A DNA stretch of 64,000 nucleotides, taken from NCBI GenBank assembly GCA_958298945.1, contig OY282607.1, positions 89,969,270 to 90,033,269 on the forward strand, given 5' to 3'. Positions 42,401 through 52,480 of the stretch are shown one piece after another. The notes beneath the pieces were generated by a model. That model was not told where the DNA came from and searched no databases. It saw only the letters and a list, made by a program, of their open reading frames with translations. The DNA comes from Atherix ibis. Lineage: Eukaryota > Arthropoda > Insecta > Diptera > Athericidae. Both the position numbers and the translations under genes were made by a program. Position 1 is the first letter of the stretch; each line of letters starts with the position of its first letter.

Positions 42401-45400
42401 GCCAAAAAGAGTGGTCATCGAAAGCGAGCTGTAAAACTCGAACATACCAGCCTCGACGCCGTTTATTTGCCTGCAGATATTCCCAATTATTTTGCACGGC
42501 GTCGATGAGAGGTATCCGGACATTCCGCAACACTTTCCCTTACTGCATTAATCTTTTTCTTTATCTCACAGTATACGCGTATTTTCAAAATTATTCATTA
42601 TACACTGAATAATTGGCTTGCTCGGCATCTGATTAACACCAAAAAAGTCACGTAATTTTCTACGCGTATTCACAATTGAAGAATTATTTAAATAAAATGT
42701 TTTTATAATTTCAACATATTGTTGCCGCATTAGATGCTTCGTAATAAATTGTTATCAACTACGACTCTCAAATGCCAATGGATAAATGTCATTTAAAACA
42801 AAATGGCGGCCAAACAAAACGGCACATAAAAACCACCATGTGTTACGTGGTTACCGTACCCAATTCAACTAATAGTATGCAATCTTTGTTGATCCAAGAT
42901 AAAATATCTTGTTCCGTACCACCATCGTCTGTTATAACACTGCCTAGCTACCAAAAGTTATAAATCGTAGAAACATTACAGTCAATGTTAATCATTAGGA
43001 GATTCCGATTTTACGTTTTTCAATTCCTATTAATTTAGTCTTACTCATATTAACCTTCAATATTATCCTTCTCTCGTAAAAAATCAATTTGAAACATAAA
43101 AAATCCATTATAACGAACTATCAATTTTATAGTACAAAAAGTATAGGCCCATCATCTGACAGCTGTCAAATTTATATGTCATTTAAGGGAACATTTATTT
43201 ATTGTAGGTTAAAGTTTGCTATTGTTCATTATACTCATTATAAACAATGCGTAAAATTTGTAAAAACTTTCTATACACAAAGGTTCTGACTTTAAAAGGG
43301 CATTAAGATAGATCTTAACAAGCAAAATTGTCGCATTTTGGATTGAAAATGTTATTGGCTCATATTTCTTTGAAAATGAAGAAGAAGAGATCGATAACCG
43401 GCTTTTTTACCATGAACTAGAAAATTTTAATCTGGCAAGTCCTTGCTGTTATATATTTTAATACAAGACACAATAAATCAAATTTTGGCTTTAGTGCACG
43501 AAAACTTCCCAAGACTCTTAATTTCGAGATTGCGAGATGTCAATTGTCATCCAACTTTTTCTTGTGGGACTATCCAAAATATTATATTTACACAGACAAT
43601 CCTTAAATTTTTTTGAGCATTGAACAAGTGACATCTGTCATTGCAGCTTGAAATATGCGTCAAAGCCCTTAAAAAAATACCTCAAGTGGATCGAGTCTAC
43701 TAGAAGCACGATCGTGATAATCACGATTTTTTATTATGGGCTTTAAAACTTTATATTTTATGGATTTAAGATTTAATGTTTTAAATCCTATTAAAGTATG
43801 GACATGAAATTTAGTTGATTTAATTTCACTTTCCAAAGCATGAATTGGATAAACATTTTTAATATTCAACTCGACCACCAAAATTTCTTTTAAACCATCT
43901 CCACTTCTTAAGTATACAATTTCCATTTTATTCTTTGTAATAAAAATATTTTTAAAAAAACTATTAAAAATTATTCAATTTTTTCTGACTATTACTCATT
44001 TTGGATTCAATTTAATATTCGTGAATAGTTTATGACTTTTAACTGATTCTAAAAGTGATTTTATTCAAAAGATATGCTAATGAATCTAGTAGTATTCATA
44101 TTTTAAAATATGACGCTATCATGTACAACTCTTTTTCTAACTATTCGACATGGTACATATAGTATATTATATAAAAGGAGATCTGTTTGGTATGTCTTTT
44201 GTTTGAATACATACTTCGAAAGAGTTTAGAACGCAAAGATTCACCAATTGTATAGTAAAATGTTCCTTACCATTTCAAGTGTACTTGGTTCAGTTTCAAG
44301 AAGAGACTTTAAAGTTGTTTTTCCAGAATTAACAAGCGTACTTGAATAAACAGTACCAATTTTTTTCAACTGTTTACTTACAAACGATGAATTCTCCCAC
44401 AATTTGCATTTTAAACTTTTCGCAATAATTATTGAATTTAAAAGAGCTTTGAATATTTTCCCATTAAAATTCTTTTCCGATAATTGAACGTATTCTGAAA
44501 AACCTAAAAGAATATAATTAAAAAAAATTAATTAAACAAAATATAAATATTATTTTGTAAAAATAAGTAATATTTTAGAAAGATAAAGAAAAAAAACCAA
44601 ACATTTTGATACTCTTTCACCCAGTCGGACTATCTTAAGTGAATCCTGAATAAGGGATGGCTCAGTAATTGTTATGTTGTCCAAAACTGATTGCATTAAA
44701 CTGAAATTGACAATTTCTATTTAGCAGCAGATTTTGTTAAAAGTATTTTGTTTGGTAAAAATATTATATTAAACCAAAGCAAATTTAGTATTTTAATAAA
44801 AAATATCTAAATATTCTTACAAATACCAGTAAATTAACTAAAACATTAAGATTTGCTTACCATGAAATTTTGCATTGAACACTTTTAATTTTTCCTCTTA
44901 TAGGAAATCGTATCGGTTTATTATTGATTTCGTTTAATATTCTTTTATCACTAACACGAAGAGTAAATTCTGAAAATTCCTTAGCATGAACAATTATCAT
45001 CAAGACTTCTAGTAAGCATTCATCACCACGGATCTAAGAGAAAAGAAACAATTGAAATAAATTTTCGAAATAATATATGATTATCCAATTCGTAATTTAA
45101 AAAGTCAAATTTTAATAAAATTCTTAATTAATTATATTGTTTAGATCTTGCCATTATGTAAAAAATATATTTTATTTAAATATCTTATAGGACTTAATTT
45201 TTTTGAGGTAGTTTTTAATTAATTTAATTGCGGAATGCAACAAGTCAATTTACTGGAACACTGTTTATGGAAAAAAACCATAAATAAGCAAAGACAGTAG
45301 ACTCTACGTTGATGTTCTAATGAGTTTAGAAGTGCAATAATTTTGTGGATGATAAGGATCGGCTTAGCTTTAGAGACATGAGACAGCTTTGAAAGTATTT

Positions 45401-48292
45401 AACTCCACTCTATTCTTCGAGCACCTTAAGGATATACTATTTATATTAGAATTTAATGAGTTGAACGTACGGTTGCAGATCTCAATATAAACCTCAACAA
45501 AATGGTCTTAGGTCCATTCCCTAAGAAGAATAAATTGAACTTCACTAAGGTTAAGATGAAAGGAGACACTTAAGCCATATGGGCCCTTCGATAAAACTTG
45601 GGGTTTGCAATCAAAAATGATACAGTGGTTATATCTGGCAATAGTTAGACCCATCCCATCATCACCGATGCGGTTCTCGTTTGGTGGCCCAAGGCTGAAC
45701 GGCGTACTGATGCCTTAAGAACTTGCCCCACGAAAGCTCTTAAAGATCTTTTAGACCTTCTACCTTTGAATATATATATATTAAAAAGGAAGCGGCTAAA
45801 TGGGCTCTCAGGTTAGGACAGTCCAAAACCTTTAAACCAGGCGACCTGTGTGGACATCTTAAAGTTGTATCAGACCTTAAAGAATTCCAGGAAGCCAACT
45901 ATCTCTCGGATGCAATGCCAAGGAAACCTAAGTAAAGCCAGTCCTTCAAAGTAGCTCTCACAGAGCGCCTAACTTGAGAGAAAAGGAAAGGGTTTGGGGG
46001 GAGGGGCGTTTCAGGAAAAAAGGGCCCCCTTTGTTTACGCAGACGGTTCTAAAATGGATGTGGGTGTTATGGCAGATGTAGTCAAACTTTATTACCGTCT
46101 ATCTAAGATCCTTGGCAAATCTCCATCCATTTTTCAGGTAGAAATATATACCATAGAGCTTTGTGCTAGAGATGGTATCAGAAGGAACCTACGTAACGCA
46201 AATATCTACATCATCTCAGAAAGCCAAGCTGCGTTGAAAGCTCTCGTCTCATCTGATGTCCAATCCAAATTGATTTGGGATATTTCCACGATCTTAAATC
46301 AATGTGGTCAGATATAACAAAGTAACTTTGTTGTGGGTATCAGGTCGGTAGGGTATTGAGGGTAACGAACTAGTAGATAAACTTCAAAATACTCCGTTTA
46401 TTAGACCAGAACCCTTCTCTAGGTATCCAAAGGACCAACTGGAGTCTATTGTAGGCTCCTGGGAATCCGAGGTTAAAAGCTCACACTGGAGTAATTCCCC
46501 GGGCATGAATCACTCTAAAAAATTCATCGCCATTAAATTCAACAAACAAGATTAAGGCTTCTCACTGGCCTCAATATTATTATTATCTGAGTTAGGATTA
46601 TTCACCACAAAATACCTTATGGATCGGAGTGGTTTTGCGACTATGTGCCTCTTGCTACCCTTTTTATATTATAATTGTTAACATACTTTATCATTTCATC
46701 TCCTGTCATTAGTGAAATAGTGGATTGGATCGGAAGTAACAGATTAGAGATCATTTATAAAAATTAGAAAAAGGATAGGAGATAATACGGAACCCTGGGG
46801 AACACCAGCATTTTTTTGGTAGACCTCCAAACTCTCAAATATCTAATACCTTACAATCTCCGGAAAATGAAAAGTGTTGTTCTACTTTTCAGTTAAACGT
46901 GCCATTAAACCACTAGTGTATCTATTGCTATGAAAACCATAATTTCATTATTTTAAAAAAGAGGAACGTAAGTGAAATGTGTCACAAATTAGAGGAAGGT
47001 AAGGACTATCTTTTTTGGGGACTGATTGAACAAATGCTGTTTTCCATCTATTTGGAAAAATTTCAGAAAAAACAATATGGTGTGAAAAATATACCTCTTT
47101 TGCTGGTATAAAAGAATACCTCTTAAAAACGTTGAGGAATATACCATCTGGATAAGCGTATTTGTGTATATCGAGATCTCTAAGAACTCTTTCTACTATA
47201 TGAGTTTGTAAATAAATTTGCCCCATAAAATATTTAATGGCCTTGAGAATTGTCAAACTGCCATTAAGTTTGAGGATTGTCTGTATAAACACAATATTTT
47301 GCATAATCTTACAAAAAAGCCAAACAGCGTCAAATCGGCACGATCTTGCGGACCAATTGAAATCACAAAATTTCCGAAATTACTCGTTCTGAAAACTTTT
47401 CGCAAATTAATGCCAAATTTTTTTGTATTGCGTGGCTTTTGACAAGGTTTTTTTATATGATCTAGTTTTAAATCTACAAGTTTAACTTAAAAAAATGTTG
47501 TTAATAATGCGGCCAAAGTGCTCAGAATTAACGGTAAGAGTCTATGCTCTTCATTTTCAAATAAATACCTTCACACCAAAATCCACATCAGACAATCACA
47601 TTTTACGAATACAATGGCTTCTTCATAGTTACTTGTGGGTTTTAAGAGCCCCATACATGGAAATTATGCTTATTGGCACATTGTCTTAAGGAGAAGACAA
47701 TTTTTCATTTTAAAAAATCGGCATCTACTTAAGCTGAAGAAAATATTGTTAAAAAAATCAGCATCGAAAACCTGTTGTTCCAGCATACAGCCGACGTATG
47801 GCTATTTTGGGTAATTTTAAGGCATTAAATGGCTACCTAATCGACATAAAATAATACATTTTAAGCTAAACAAATAAAACATTAATTTATATATATTTTT
47901 ATAAGGATTGTCAAATGGAGTGGGGGGAAGGGGTTGCACTTTTCAAATTGTAAAATGAAAATATTAAAAGAAAAATAGCATAAAACTGATATTACTGATC
48001 TTGGATTGATAATCACTCGACAACCGTAATACCAATCGAAAACTAATCCTATATCTCAACCTGGATCAATTAGCTTTTATAATATGATCATTAGTTAATT
48101 AACCAAATATATTTTTTAGTCTAAATATAAAAAGTTCACATACCTTTCCAAATTGCTTAATCGTCTCAAATGATATGTAATATCGTGCCATTAATCGTCC
48201 GTATTCAGTTGATCTCAAAGTTAAACCAAAAGTTTGATCCTTAATCAGCAGATTATTCGCTTCTAGCGCATTTATTTGTATTAAGCATATTT
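38509..48292 (-). CDS. HFM1: HFM1/Mer3 meiotic helicase, C-terminal 1060 aa
   Basis: Join on minus of 48292-48144, 45033-44861, 44700-44603, 44503-44271, 41327-41113, 40994-40894, 40790-39560 and 39493-38509. The sum is 3185 nt, and phases agree at every junction. HFM1/Mer3 is a Ski2-like DNA helicase that stabilises recombination intermediates for meiotic crossovers. Evidence: STEYGRLMARYYISFETIK (winged helix into Sec63 domain), ALLNSIIIAKSLKCKLWENS and ILNKAPPFGREI (Sec63 domain), FIVGDTDNTVLFFSEKID (beta-rich part), all in the order found in vertebrate HFM1. The tail of about 700 residues is Asn/Lys/Ser-rich with a DDFDFDEIL acidic patch. The 5' helicase exons are not seen in the remaining 15.7 kb, so the gene is partial here: very long intron, or truncation. 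Introns hold many transposon relics. Confidence 0.88.
39560..40790 (-). CDS. HFM1: HFM1 exon G, large tail exon
   Basis: Begins VGVDKMVEITLNFYDNE, which completes the conserved beta-domain, then about 390 residues of Asn/Lys-rich disordered tail with the acidic patch LLEDDFDFDEILSSI and a TPLDLTKNS motif (39983-39997 region). Ends IPKIVATPK with phase 2 at ggtaaat. Confidence 0.87.
40894..40994 (-). CDS. HFM1: HFM1 exon F
   Basis: Completes EKI-DTILLENGIFRQKFKIR and TSKISAHLIHLNL; equivalent to the KITDSVLL region of vertebrate HFM1. Acceptor taattag; phase 2 in, phase 1 out. Confidence 0.85.
41113..41327 (-). CDS. HFM1: HFM1 exon E
   Basis: ILNKAPPFGREIHQAIASFP and then IVKQNNQKYKKNIN and FIVGDTDNTVLFFSEK. 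The first block is the conserved end of the Sec63 domain. Phase 0 in, phase 2 out. Confidence 0.88.
41364..42035. repeat. Tandem duplication, 337-bp unit, in HFM1 intron
   Basis: 41364-41700 and 41701-42035 are about 90 percent identical by eye: both run from ttataaaaata through aaaatggcggctacaagagg to acctatcatagccatc. Neither copy has coding capacity. The aaaatggcggc core resembles that of the intron 1 array at 16.2-17.4 kb. Confidence 0.93.
42100..42841 (-). mobile_element. Tc1/mariner-like element relative of the one at 13.2 kb
   Basis: The right end, read on minus, is catggtggtttttatg, then gccgttttgtttggccgccattttg, close to the 13218 end (caggatggtttttatg ... gtttggccgccattttg). The flank there reads TG where TA is expected. 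The left end is not clear. On minus it carries a decayed transposase. Confidence 0.75.
42245..42700 (-). pseudogene. Tc1/mariner-like transposase pseudogene
   Basis: From 42533: MLRNVRIPLIDAVQNNWEYL, a second helix region, then INMSDEAHFDLAGFINKQNS (first catalytic Asp intact) and YWGTKNPQLILQRPS at 42300-42285, where the frame breaks. An N-terminal piece with MPSKPIIQ lies upstream near 42630. The second and third Asp regions are lost, though GQAASLGHIY-like remains follow near 42250-42220. Confidence 0.78.
43139..43680 (+). pseudogene. Tc1/maT-type transposase relic
   Basis: Plus-strand remnants: gacagctgtcaa leader at 43159, ILDWKCYWLIFL-like block near 43338, then LALVHENFPRLLISRLRDVN near 43490-43545 (ALVHEKFPGRLISRFGDVNWP type, before the third Asp), and SIEQVTSVIAA near 43619. 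Both the first catalytic region and the second Asp are missing. Confidence 0.65.
43669..43926 (-). other. Unassigned ORF, 85 codons, in HFM1 intron
   Basis: MEIVYLRSGDGLKEILVVEL at the start, then NIKNVYPIHALESEIKS; mixed residue composition that looks more like a real protein than a chance ORF in AT-rich DNA. It runs at its 3' end into the tail of a Tc1 relic on the opposite strand, so only about 70 codons are independent. I recognise no family. It does not fit into the HFM1 reading: exons D and E join directly in phase. Confidence 0.35.
44271..44503 (-). CDS. HFM1: HFM1 exon D
   Basis: C-FSEYVQLSEKNFNGK, ALLNSIIIAKSLKCKLWENS and STLVNSGKTTLKSLLETEP. This is the core of the Sec63 domain and the best match to vertebrate HFM1. 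Phase 1 in; leaves in phase 0 at ATG/gtaagg. Confidence 0.9.
44603..44700 (-). CDS. HFM1: HFM1 exon C
   Basis: LMQSVLDNITITEPSLIQDS and then LKIVRLGERVSK. The donor gtttgg is used after AAA-T because only that phase continues into exon D. Confidence 0.85.
44861..45033 (-). CDS. HFM1: HFM1 exon B
   Basis: IRGDECLLEVLMIIVHAKEF, then SEFTLRVSDKRILNEINN and KPIRFPIRGKIKSVQCKISC across the junction; matches the IRFPMEGRIKT region of vertebrate HFM1. Phase 0 in, phase 2 out. Confidence 0.9.
45300..46690 (+). mobile_element. LOA/I-type non-LTR relic with RNase H
   Basis: The element lies in the HFM1 intron, antisense to the gene. From 45660 the RT C-terminus is readable (WPKAERRTDALRTCPTKAL, LLDLLPLNIYI), followed by an RNase H domain. 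Frames break repeatedly before and after. The 5' part of the element (endonuclease, RT palm) is missing or unrecognisable. Confidence 0.75.
46000..46400 (+). pseudogene. RNase H domain pseudogene of the non-LTR relic
   Basis: The open stretch contains FVYADGSKMDVGV (first catalytic Asp), FQVEIYTIELCARDG (catalytic Glu), NIYIISESQAALKAL (SDSQAA box with Asp changed to Glu), and past a stop WVSGR then GIEGNELVDKLQ (the WVPGHCGIEGNELAD box with the His region damaged). RNase H removes the RNA strand after reverse transcription. The changed catalytic box and the stop make it inactive. Confidence 0.82.
46780..47310 (-). pseudogene. Jockey-type RT fragment
   Basis: On minus, VERVLRDLDIHKYAYPDGIF, LNVFKRYSFIPAKE and EIFPNRWKTAFVQSVPKKDS, which match the RT start (LDxxKSxGPDGIP, FPxxWKxAxVxPVPKK). 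It ends after about 118 codons in a stop. It is a different family from the other RT relics. Confidence 0.75.
47311..48034 (-). mobile_element. Tc1/maT-type relic G
   Basis: On minus, DFNWSARSC near 47365-47340 (third-Asp region) and the usual downstream order. On plus it contains gcatcgaaaacctgttgttc at about 47761, the tail at 47845-47950, and the end motif ctcgacaaccgtaatacca at 48016-48034. It is in sense orientation inside an HFM1 intron. Confidence 0.72.
48144..48292 (-). CDS. HFM1: HFM1 exon A (first exon visible)
   Basis: E-ICLIQINALEANNLLIKD, FGLTLRSTEYGRLMARYYIS and FETIKQFGK. Acceptor gattttatag; the first codon is completed by an upstream exon not identified. Matches the LCLKNLNDL ... 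PTEAGRLMAWYYITFETVK region of vertebrate HFM1. Confidence 0.9.
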
Positions 48293-48578
48293 CTATAAAA
48301 TCAATATTGGAAATTTATTTAGTATAATTCCAAAAAATACAATCGTAAAACAATAATCGAATTTGATATGAATTATTCGATGATGATCGATAAATTTTAG
48401 CTCAATATTCTCAAGAGGTTAATCATTTCATAATGTCAAAAAAAAGATATGATAAAAAAAATTCCAATTGAAAATAAACAATAGTTTCCGGAATAGTTAA
48501 ATATCGAATTAGAAACTATTGTTGCTACCGTCCATTGTTAGTTAATCCGCAGTGTTACCGTATATTATTGGGGCCATA

Positions 48579-48806
48579 TCAATGGAGTTTAGCCACCTTT
48601 AAATTAGTCGATTCTCCTATAAGTAACCGTTCCAAGTAAAAACCAATCGCCCCATCATCACAAATGCACATCTTCTCAATAATGCCAATAATGATTTGTG
48701 GCTTCTTTCTTCGGAGTTTTTCTTCTTTAGATTCGTTGTTTGGTGAACTTTGGCCATAGTTAGTGGAAAAACTCGTTGACATGATCGTATATGCAAACCG
48801 ATAACA
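48579..48806 (-). other. Unassigned ORF, possible exon upstream of HFM1
   Basis: Preceded by an acceptor-like gtattttcag and open from there; contains MSTSFSTNYGQSSPNNESKE, then KPQIIIGIIEKMCICDDG and AIGFYLERLL. A possible donor gtggct lies just after STNLK. Residue composition looks coding. It does not match the HFM1 segment expected just before exon A, so it may be a diverged exon, another gene, or a relic. No function is assigned. Confidence 0.35.
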
Positions 48807-48809
48807 CTG

Positions 48810-50269
48810 AAAATACGCTAAACATGGCAGGTAAGCGGCATTTGAACATTTCGACTAACATTTTACATCCTTAATAGATCGTACATATTTAAAGAGTTAT
48901 ACACAACCGATCATAGTATGATGTATGGTGATAATATTTGTACATGCCTCTGAAAGCATAAGAATTCTTTACTTTGTAAATGTTACTGTACAAATTTGGC
49001 ATTTTGGAGCCAATAGTAGTCATCTTTACAGTGGAGATGACACTATCGATGGATGTCTAGTACGTGGAATTCATAGAAAAAATAAACTTTTGAACTATTG
49101 TAGAAGATACACTCCAAGAGACATTTTAAATCCTCAAATGAATAGTATCCATAATGGAGACGGTGTTTTATGCACAAGCATTTTTCAATGAATATTCATC
49201 GGATGCCAGCATAGTTACTTCAAATAGCGGCACATATCTACAATAACTTGCATATGATTTTAACTGGTTTTAATGCAACTATTTTTACTTTTATCCTATT
49301 TAGACAAACCTTTTGAGGATGATACGATGGCATCTGTAAATATATTGTACACTAACCAAAAATGAAAAGAAATAACGAAAGATGAATCTCTCTGGTTCAA
49401 GAATAACAGCAAAATAATCAAAAGCACGAGTAGCATTTATTGCGCAATATTTCCTCTTCTAATTCTGCCATATACTCGTACTAAGACTGTTTTTTTTTTA
49501 CGTCCAACTTTATTAACTCTACGATAATCACTTCTCTATAATAGATATTGGCAAAAAAGGGGTTCTTAAGTGCATCAGTAGAAGATCTGAGCGGTAGCAT
49601 ATGTAATACATAATATAAAATTAGATGCCATCGTCCACTACTAAGCATTGTACAATGCAAGGCAAAAGTATGCGACCAATTTTGTTTTTAAGGGCAAAAT
49701 TTAAAAAAAAACTCATCGGAAAATAAATCGAACAAGCGGACATTTTTTTTCTAATTATATTAATTTTGAAATTAAATGAAAAAAAAATTTTTTTTGGTCT
49801 CTGATGTAGCGTCACAAGTATGAGGTCATTTGGCTAGGTTTCATCTTGAGGTCATTTGGCTAGTTCAGCATTGCCAGTTGACCTAATGAAACTGATCGAT
49901 TGTTAGATGGTAGAAGTTATTAGAAATTACTTTCTAATTTTTTTACTTTTTTTAAAATAATTTAGGAAGCAAATCAGGATTAAGCAGGACGTACAAAGAT
50001 AGTGTGATATGGGGTTTCGGCCAGCTAAAAATAAGGATAAAGTCTACTAGGGGAGTCCGGTGTGCTCCACTGGCTCGTCAAATAGTGCGATTTACCGCTT
50101 TTGCCCAGCTTGGCATTCTGACAAATAAAATGAGGGAATAGAGAGAGCATCGTTCCGTCAATCATAGTAGCTGAAGCCCTATTGGATCGTTCCGACCACT
50201 TTTAAATATGGACAGTATTGGCTTGGTTGTTATCATATTAAAAATACTATATAAAAAAAATGCTTAAAT
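48810..50269. other. Intergenic or intron DNA, no gene recognised
   Basis: No helicase exon was found. One plus-strand ORF (48925-49191) has no recognisable domain. A 16-bp direct repeat gaggtcatttggctag occurs at 49822 and 49848. Confidence 0.4.
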
Positions 50270-50790
50270 TGATTTTTAATCAACAAAAAATAATCCTTTA
50301 CGTTTGATGATAGCTTATATTCGGTCGATCAGTTTCTTTTATTTCATGGAGAATAAACAGTGTTCGTTCACTTTTATGTCTAGCTCATCCCATAAAACTT
50401 GTATGGGATTGAAATTGGGTGATTGCTGTGGGCATGTTATAATTTCCAAGATTATTATCCTGCTATAAAAATATTTAGATACTGGTCTTTAAATAAAACT
50501 CCTCCAACTCTCCGTTTATAGGAAATTACCCCGAAACCATAATCAACCAACCACCTTGCTTCAGGGTTGCACCACAGCTTCCACCAACATTTTTTCTCCA
50601 GCACTGCAAGGTACATAAATTCTTTTTTTAGGCCCAAAAATCTGACACTTCAAGTCTTCTGTCCAGAGTACATTTTTAAATCCCTCACTAATCCTAGATG
50701 TTTTTTTGTATTTTGAGGGCATAATAATGAATTTCTAACTATCACGCGTTCAAATAAACTAGCAGTTCTCAATTGCCTTTTCATCGTTGT
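50270..50790 (-). pseudogene. Tc1-type transposase relic
   Basis: On minus: LVRDLKMYSGQKT near 50690-50650, FLGLKKEFMYLAVLEKKCWW near 50640-50585 (the FGxxGKxYVRR region of Tc1-type transposases), WCNPEARWLVDYGFGVISYK near 50575-50520 (VKHGGGSVMVWGCFS), and GVLFKDQYLNIF near 50495-50465. The catalytic Asps are not preserved. Confidence 0.55.
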
Positions 50791-50889
50791 CTAGTTCATT
50801 GGTATAAATCATCAGTGGTGGGTCATACCATAGATACATAGTATGACAGGGGTAAGATACATTAGCTCGAACCTGGCATTGATGTACCC

Positions 50890-51420
50890 TCATAGAAAAA
50901 ATAGTCAAAAGGTGTCAAATCGCAAGATCTTGGCAGCCATCTAGCATCAGCACGTCTCGAAATAACGTTACATGATAACAATTTTCTACATCAACTCCCT
51001 TGTTTCAACTGCTGTGGCGCAAGTCGCATATCGTCCAATTGAGGCAAAAAATATTTGTTATCATCCCTTGATACCTCTTGTCATTGATAATTACCATCGC
51101 ATTAGCCCCATTTCGAACGAAAAATGACGCCGCCCCAACAAAACTCTCACCAGACAAGACGTTTTTTTGTATGCAAAAGAAACTTATGGAACTGTTGTGC
51201 TTGCTTTTCATCCCAGACCTGACAATTTTAATTATTTACATAGCCTTCTAACCAAAAATTCGCTTCGTCGTTAAAGATGATTTTTTTACAAAATCTAGGA
51301 TGCCTTTCTAACTGCTCAAAGGTCCAGTCAGCAAACGCCGGACACTGCGCATGGTTTACGTGGCTTTAGTTTTTAAGCCAATTGAATCACAATATTCGCC
51401 AAGTTGACATCTCGTAGAGG
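50890..51420 (-). pseudogene. maT-type transposase relic, C-terminal part (FWLEG subfamily)
   Basis: On minus: FNDEANFWLEGYVNN near 51280-51240 (FSDEAHFWLNGYVNK; first Asp kept), VSRDDNKYFLPQLDDMRLA near 51085-51025, and ARWLPRSCDLTPFDYF near 50945-50900 (NWPPRSCDLTPLDFF; third Asp kept). The second Asp region is lost. Its N-terminal part may be the fragment at 52.2-52.45 kb, separated by a mariner-containing insertion. Confidence 0.7.
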
Positions 51421-51424
51421 CCCA

Positions 51425-52190
51425 ATTCTTGTAAAGGACTCTAGATTGATCAGTAGGGTGTTTAGACATTTTTAAATGGAATCTAAATGATTTTTTGCAC
51501 TGATTCATAACTTTTGATCATTACACATCAGAAACCAAATTCCAATCAAAATAATGGATGTCTACCAGAAAACGTGCACCAAAAAAAGTAAAAACAGTTC
51601 TATAGGCATGTATTGGGTACCATTTTTTTGGATTCACATCGACTATATTGAAGAAGGAGAAGAACAATATAAATTGCTTTCCCAATCACCGTATGCTTAT
51701 GATTCGGCTGCATGTGACTTTTTCCTATTAATAAAGGTAAAAAAATGGTTTCTTTAAAAGAAATTTGCGTCCAATTCTGAAGTTGTAGTCGAAAGTGAGA
51801 AATATTTTACAGAGTTTGACAAATCATACTACAATATGGTATAAGGAAGTTGGAATATCTCTGGATGAAGTATATCGAGCTTGAAAAAGTCTATGTTTAA
51901 AAATAAATCAATTTTTGTTGAATAAATTAATTCTCTTTTTAATTTATCACTAACTTATCAGACTGCCATCGAATGGATCGTTAGATCTTAAAAAAATTCT
52001 GATCGAATTCTGCTCGTGGACTCGTTCGAATGCTGTTCTATAAAATTAATGTTGGTTGAATTTTTTTTTATGTCAACAAAAATAATTAATTTTAGCAAAC
52101 ATTTTTCTTTAATTTTTTTTAAATTTTGTTAAATTTTTAATGAAAATATTTTTTTTTCCAATTGAAGAGTAAAAAAAACATTGTAAACGA
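51425..52190 (+). mobile_element. Irritans-type mariner relic 1 plus flank shared with relic 2
   Basis: 51445-51600 matches 60610-60770 (IQSKQW..TRKRAPKKVK-type block in relic 2). The middle is deleted, and the part after 51755 matches 60985-61190 to the terminus cttatcagactgcca. Similarity to the 61 kb copy then continues for about 200 bp beyond the terminus (aatggatcgttagatctt and onward). Confidence 0.75.
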
Positions 52191-52194
52191 CTCG

Positions 52195-52480
52195 AGATTG
52201 ATCGGTTATGGTCTTCATGCATATTTTGAGCTAATGCCTCAAGATTTTTGTTCGATTCAGCCCGATCGGTTTGAATTGTGTTTTGGGTAGAACGTCCGCC
52301 ATAATTTTTAACGGAACGTTAGAGCACAAATTTTTATAATAAATTTTCACCATTTCAACGTATTGTTGGATCGTGTGGTTCTGCATAATTAAATCATCCA
52401 GTTTTCCATCATATAAGAATAACAAAGCTGTCATTTGAAACGTCAAAATAACCGACTGTCAAAGATTCAGCGTACCTATT
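52195..52480 (-). pseudogene. maT-type transposase N-terminal fragment
   Basis: On minus from 52446: MTFQMTALLFLYDGKLDDLI then QQYVEMVKIYYKNLCSNV, which matches the helix-turn-helix start (QYVEIVKLYYENxxSV). Ends at a stop at 52231. Orientation and position fit it being the missing start of the relic at 50.9-51.4 kb. Confidence 0.6.

Noticed and set aside
48925..49191. 88-codon plus-strand ORF
   Set aside because: Mixed composition but no recognisable domain, no splice partners and no relation to the HFM1 exons.
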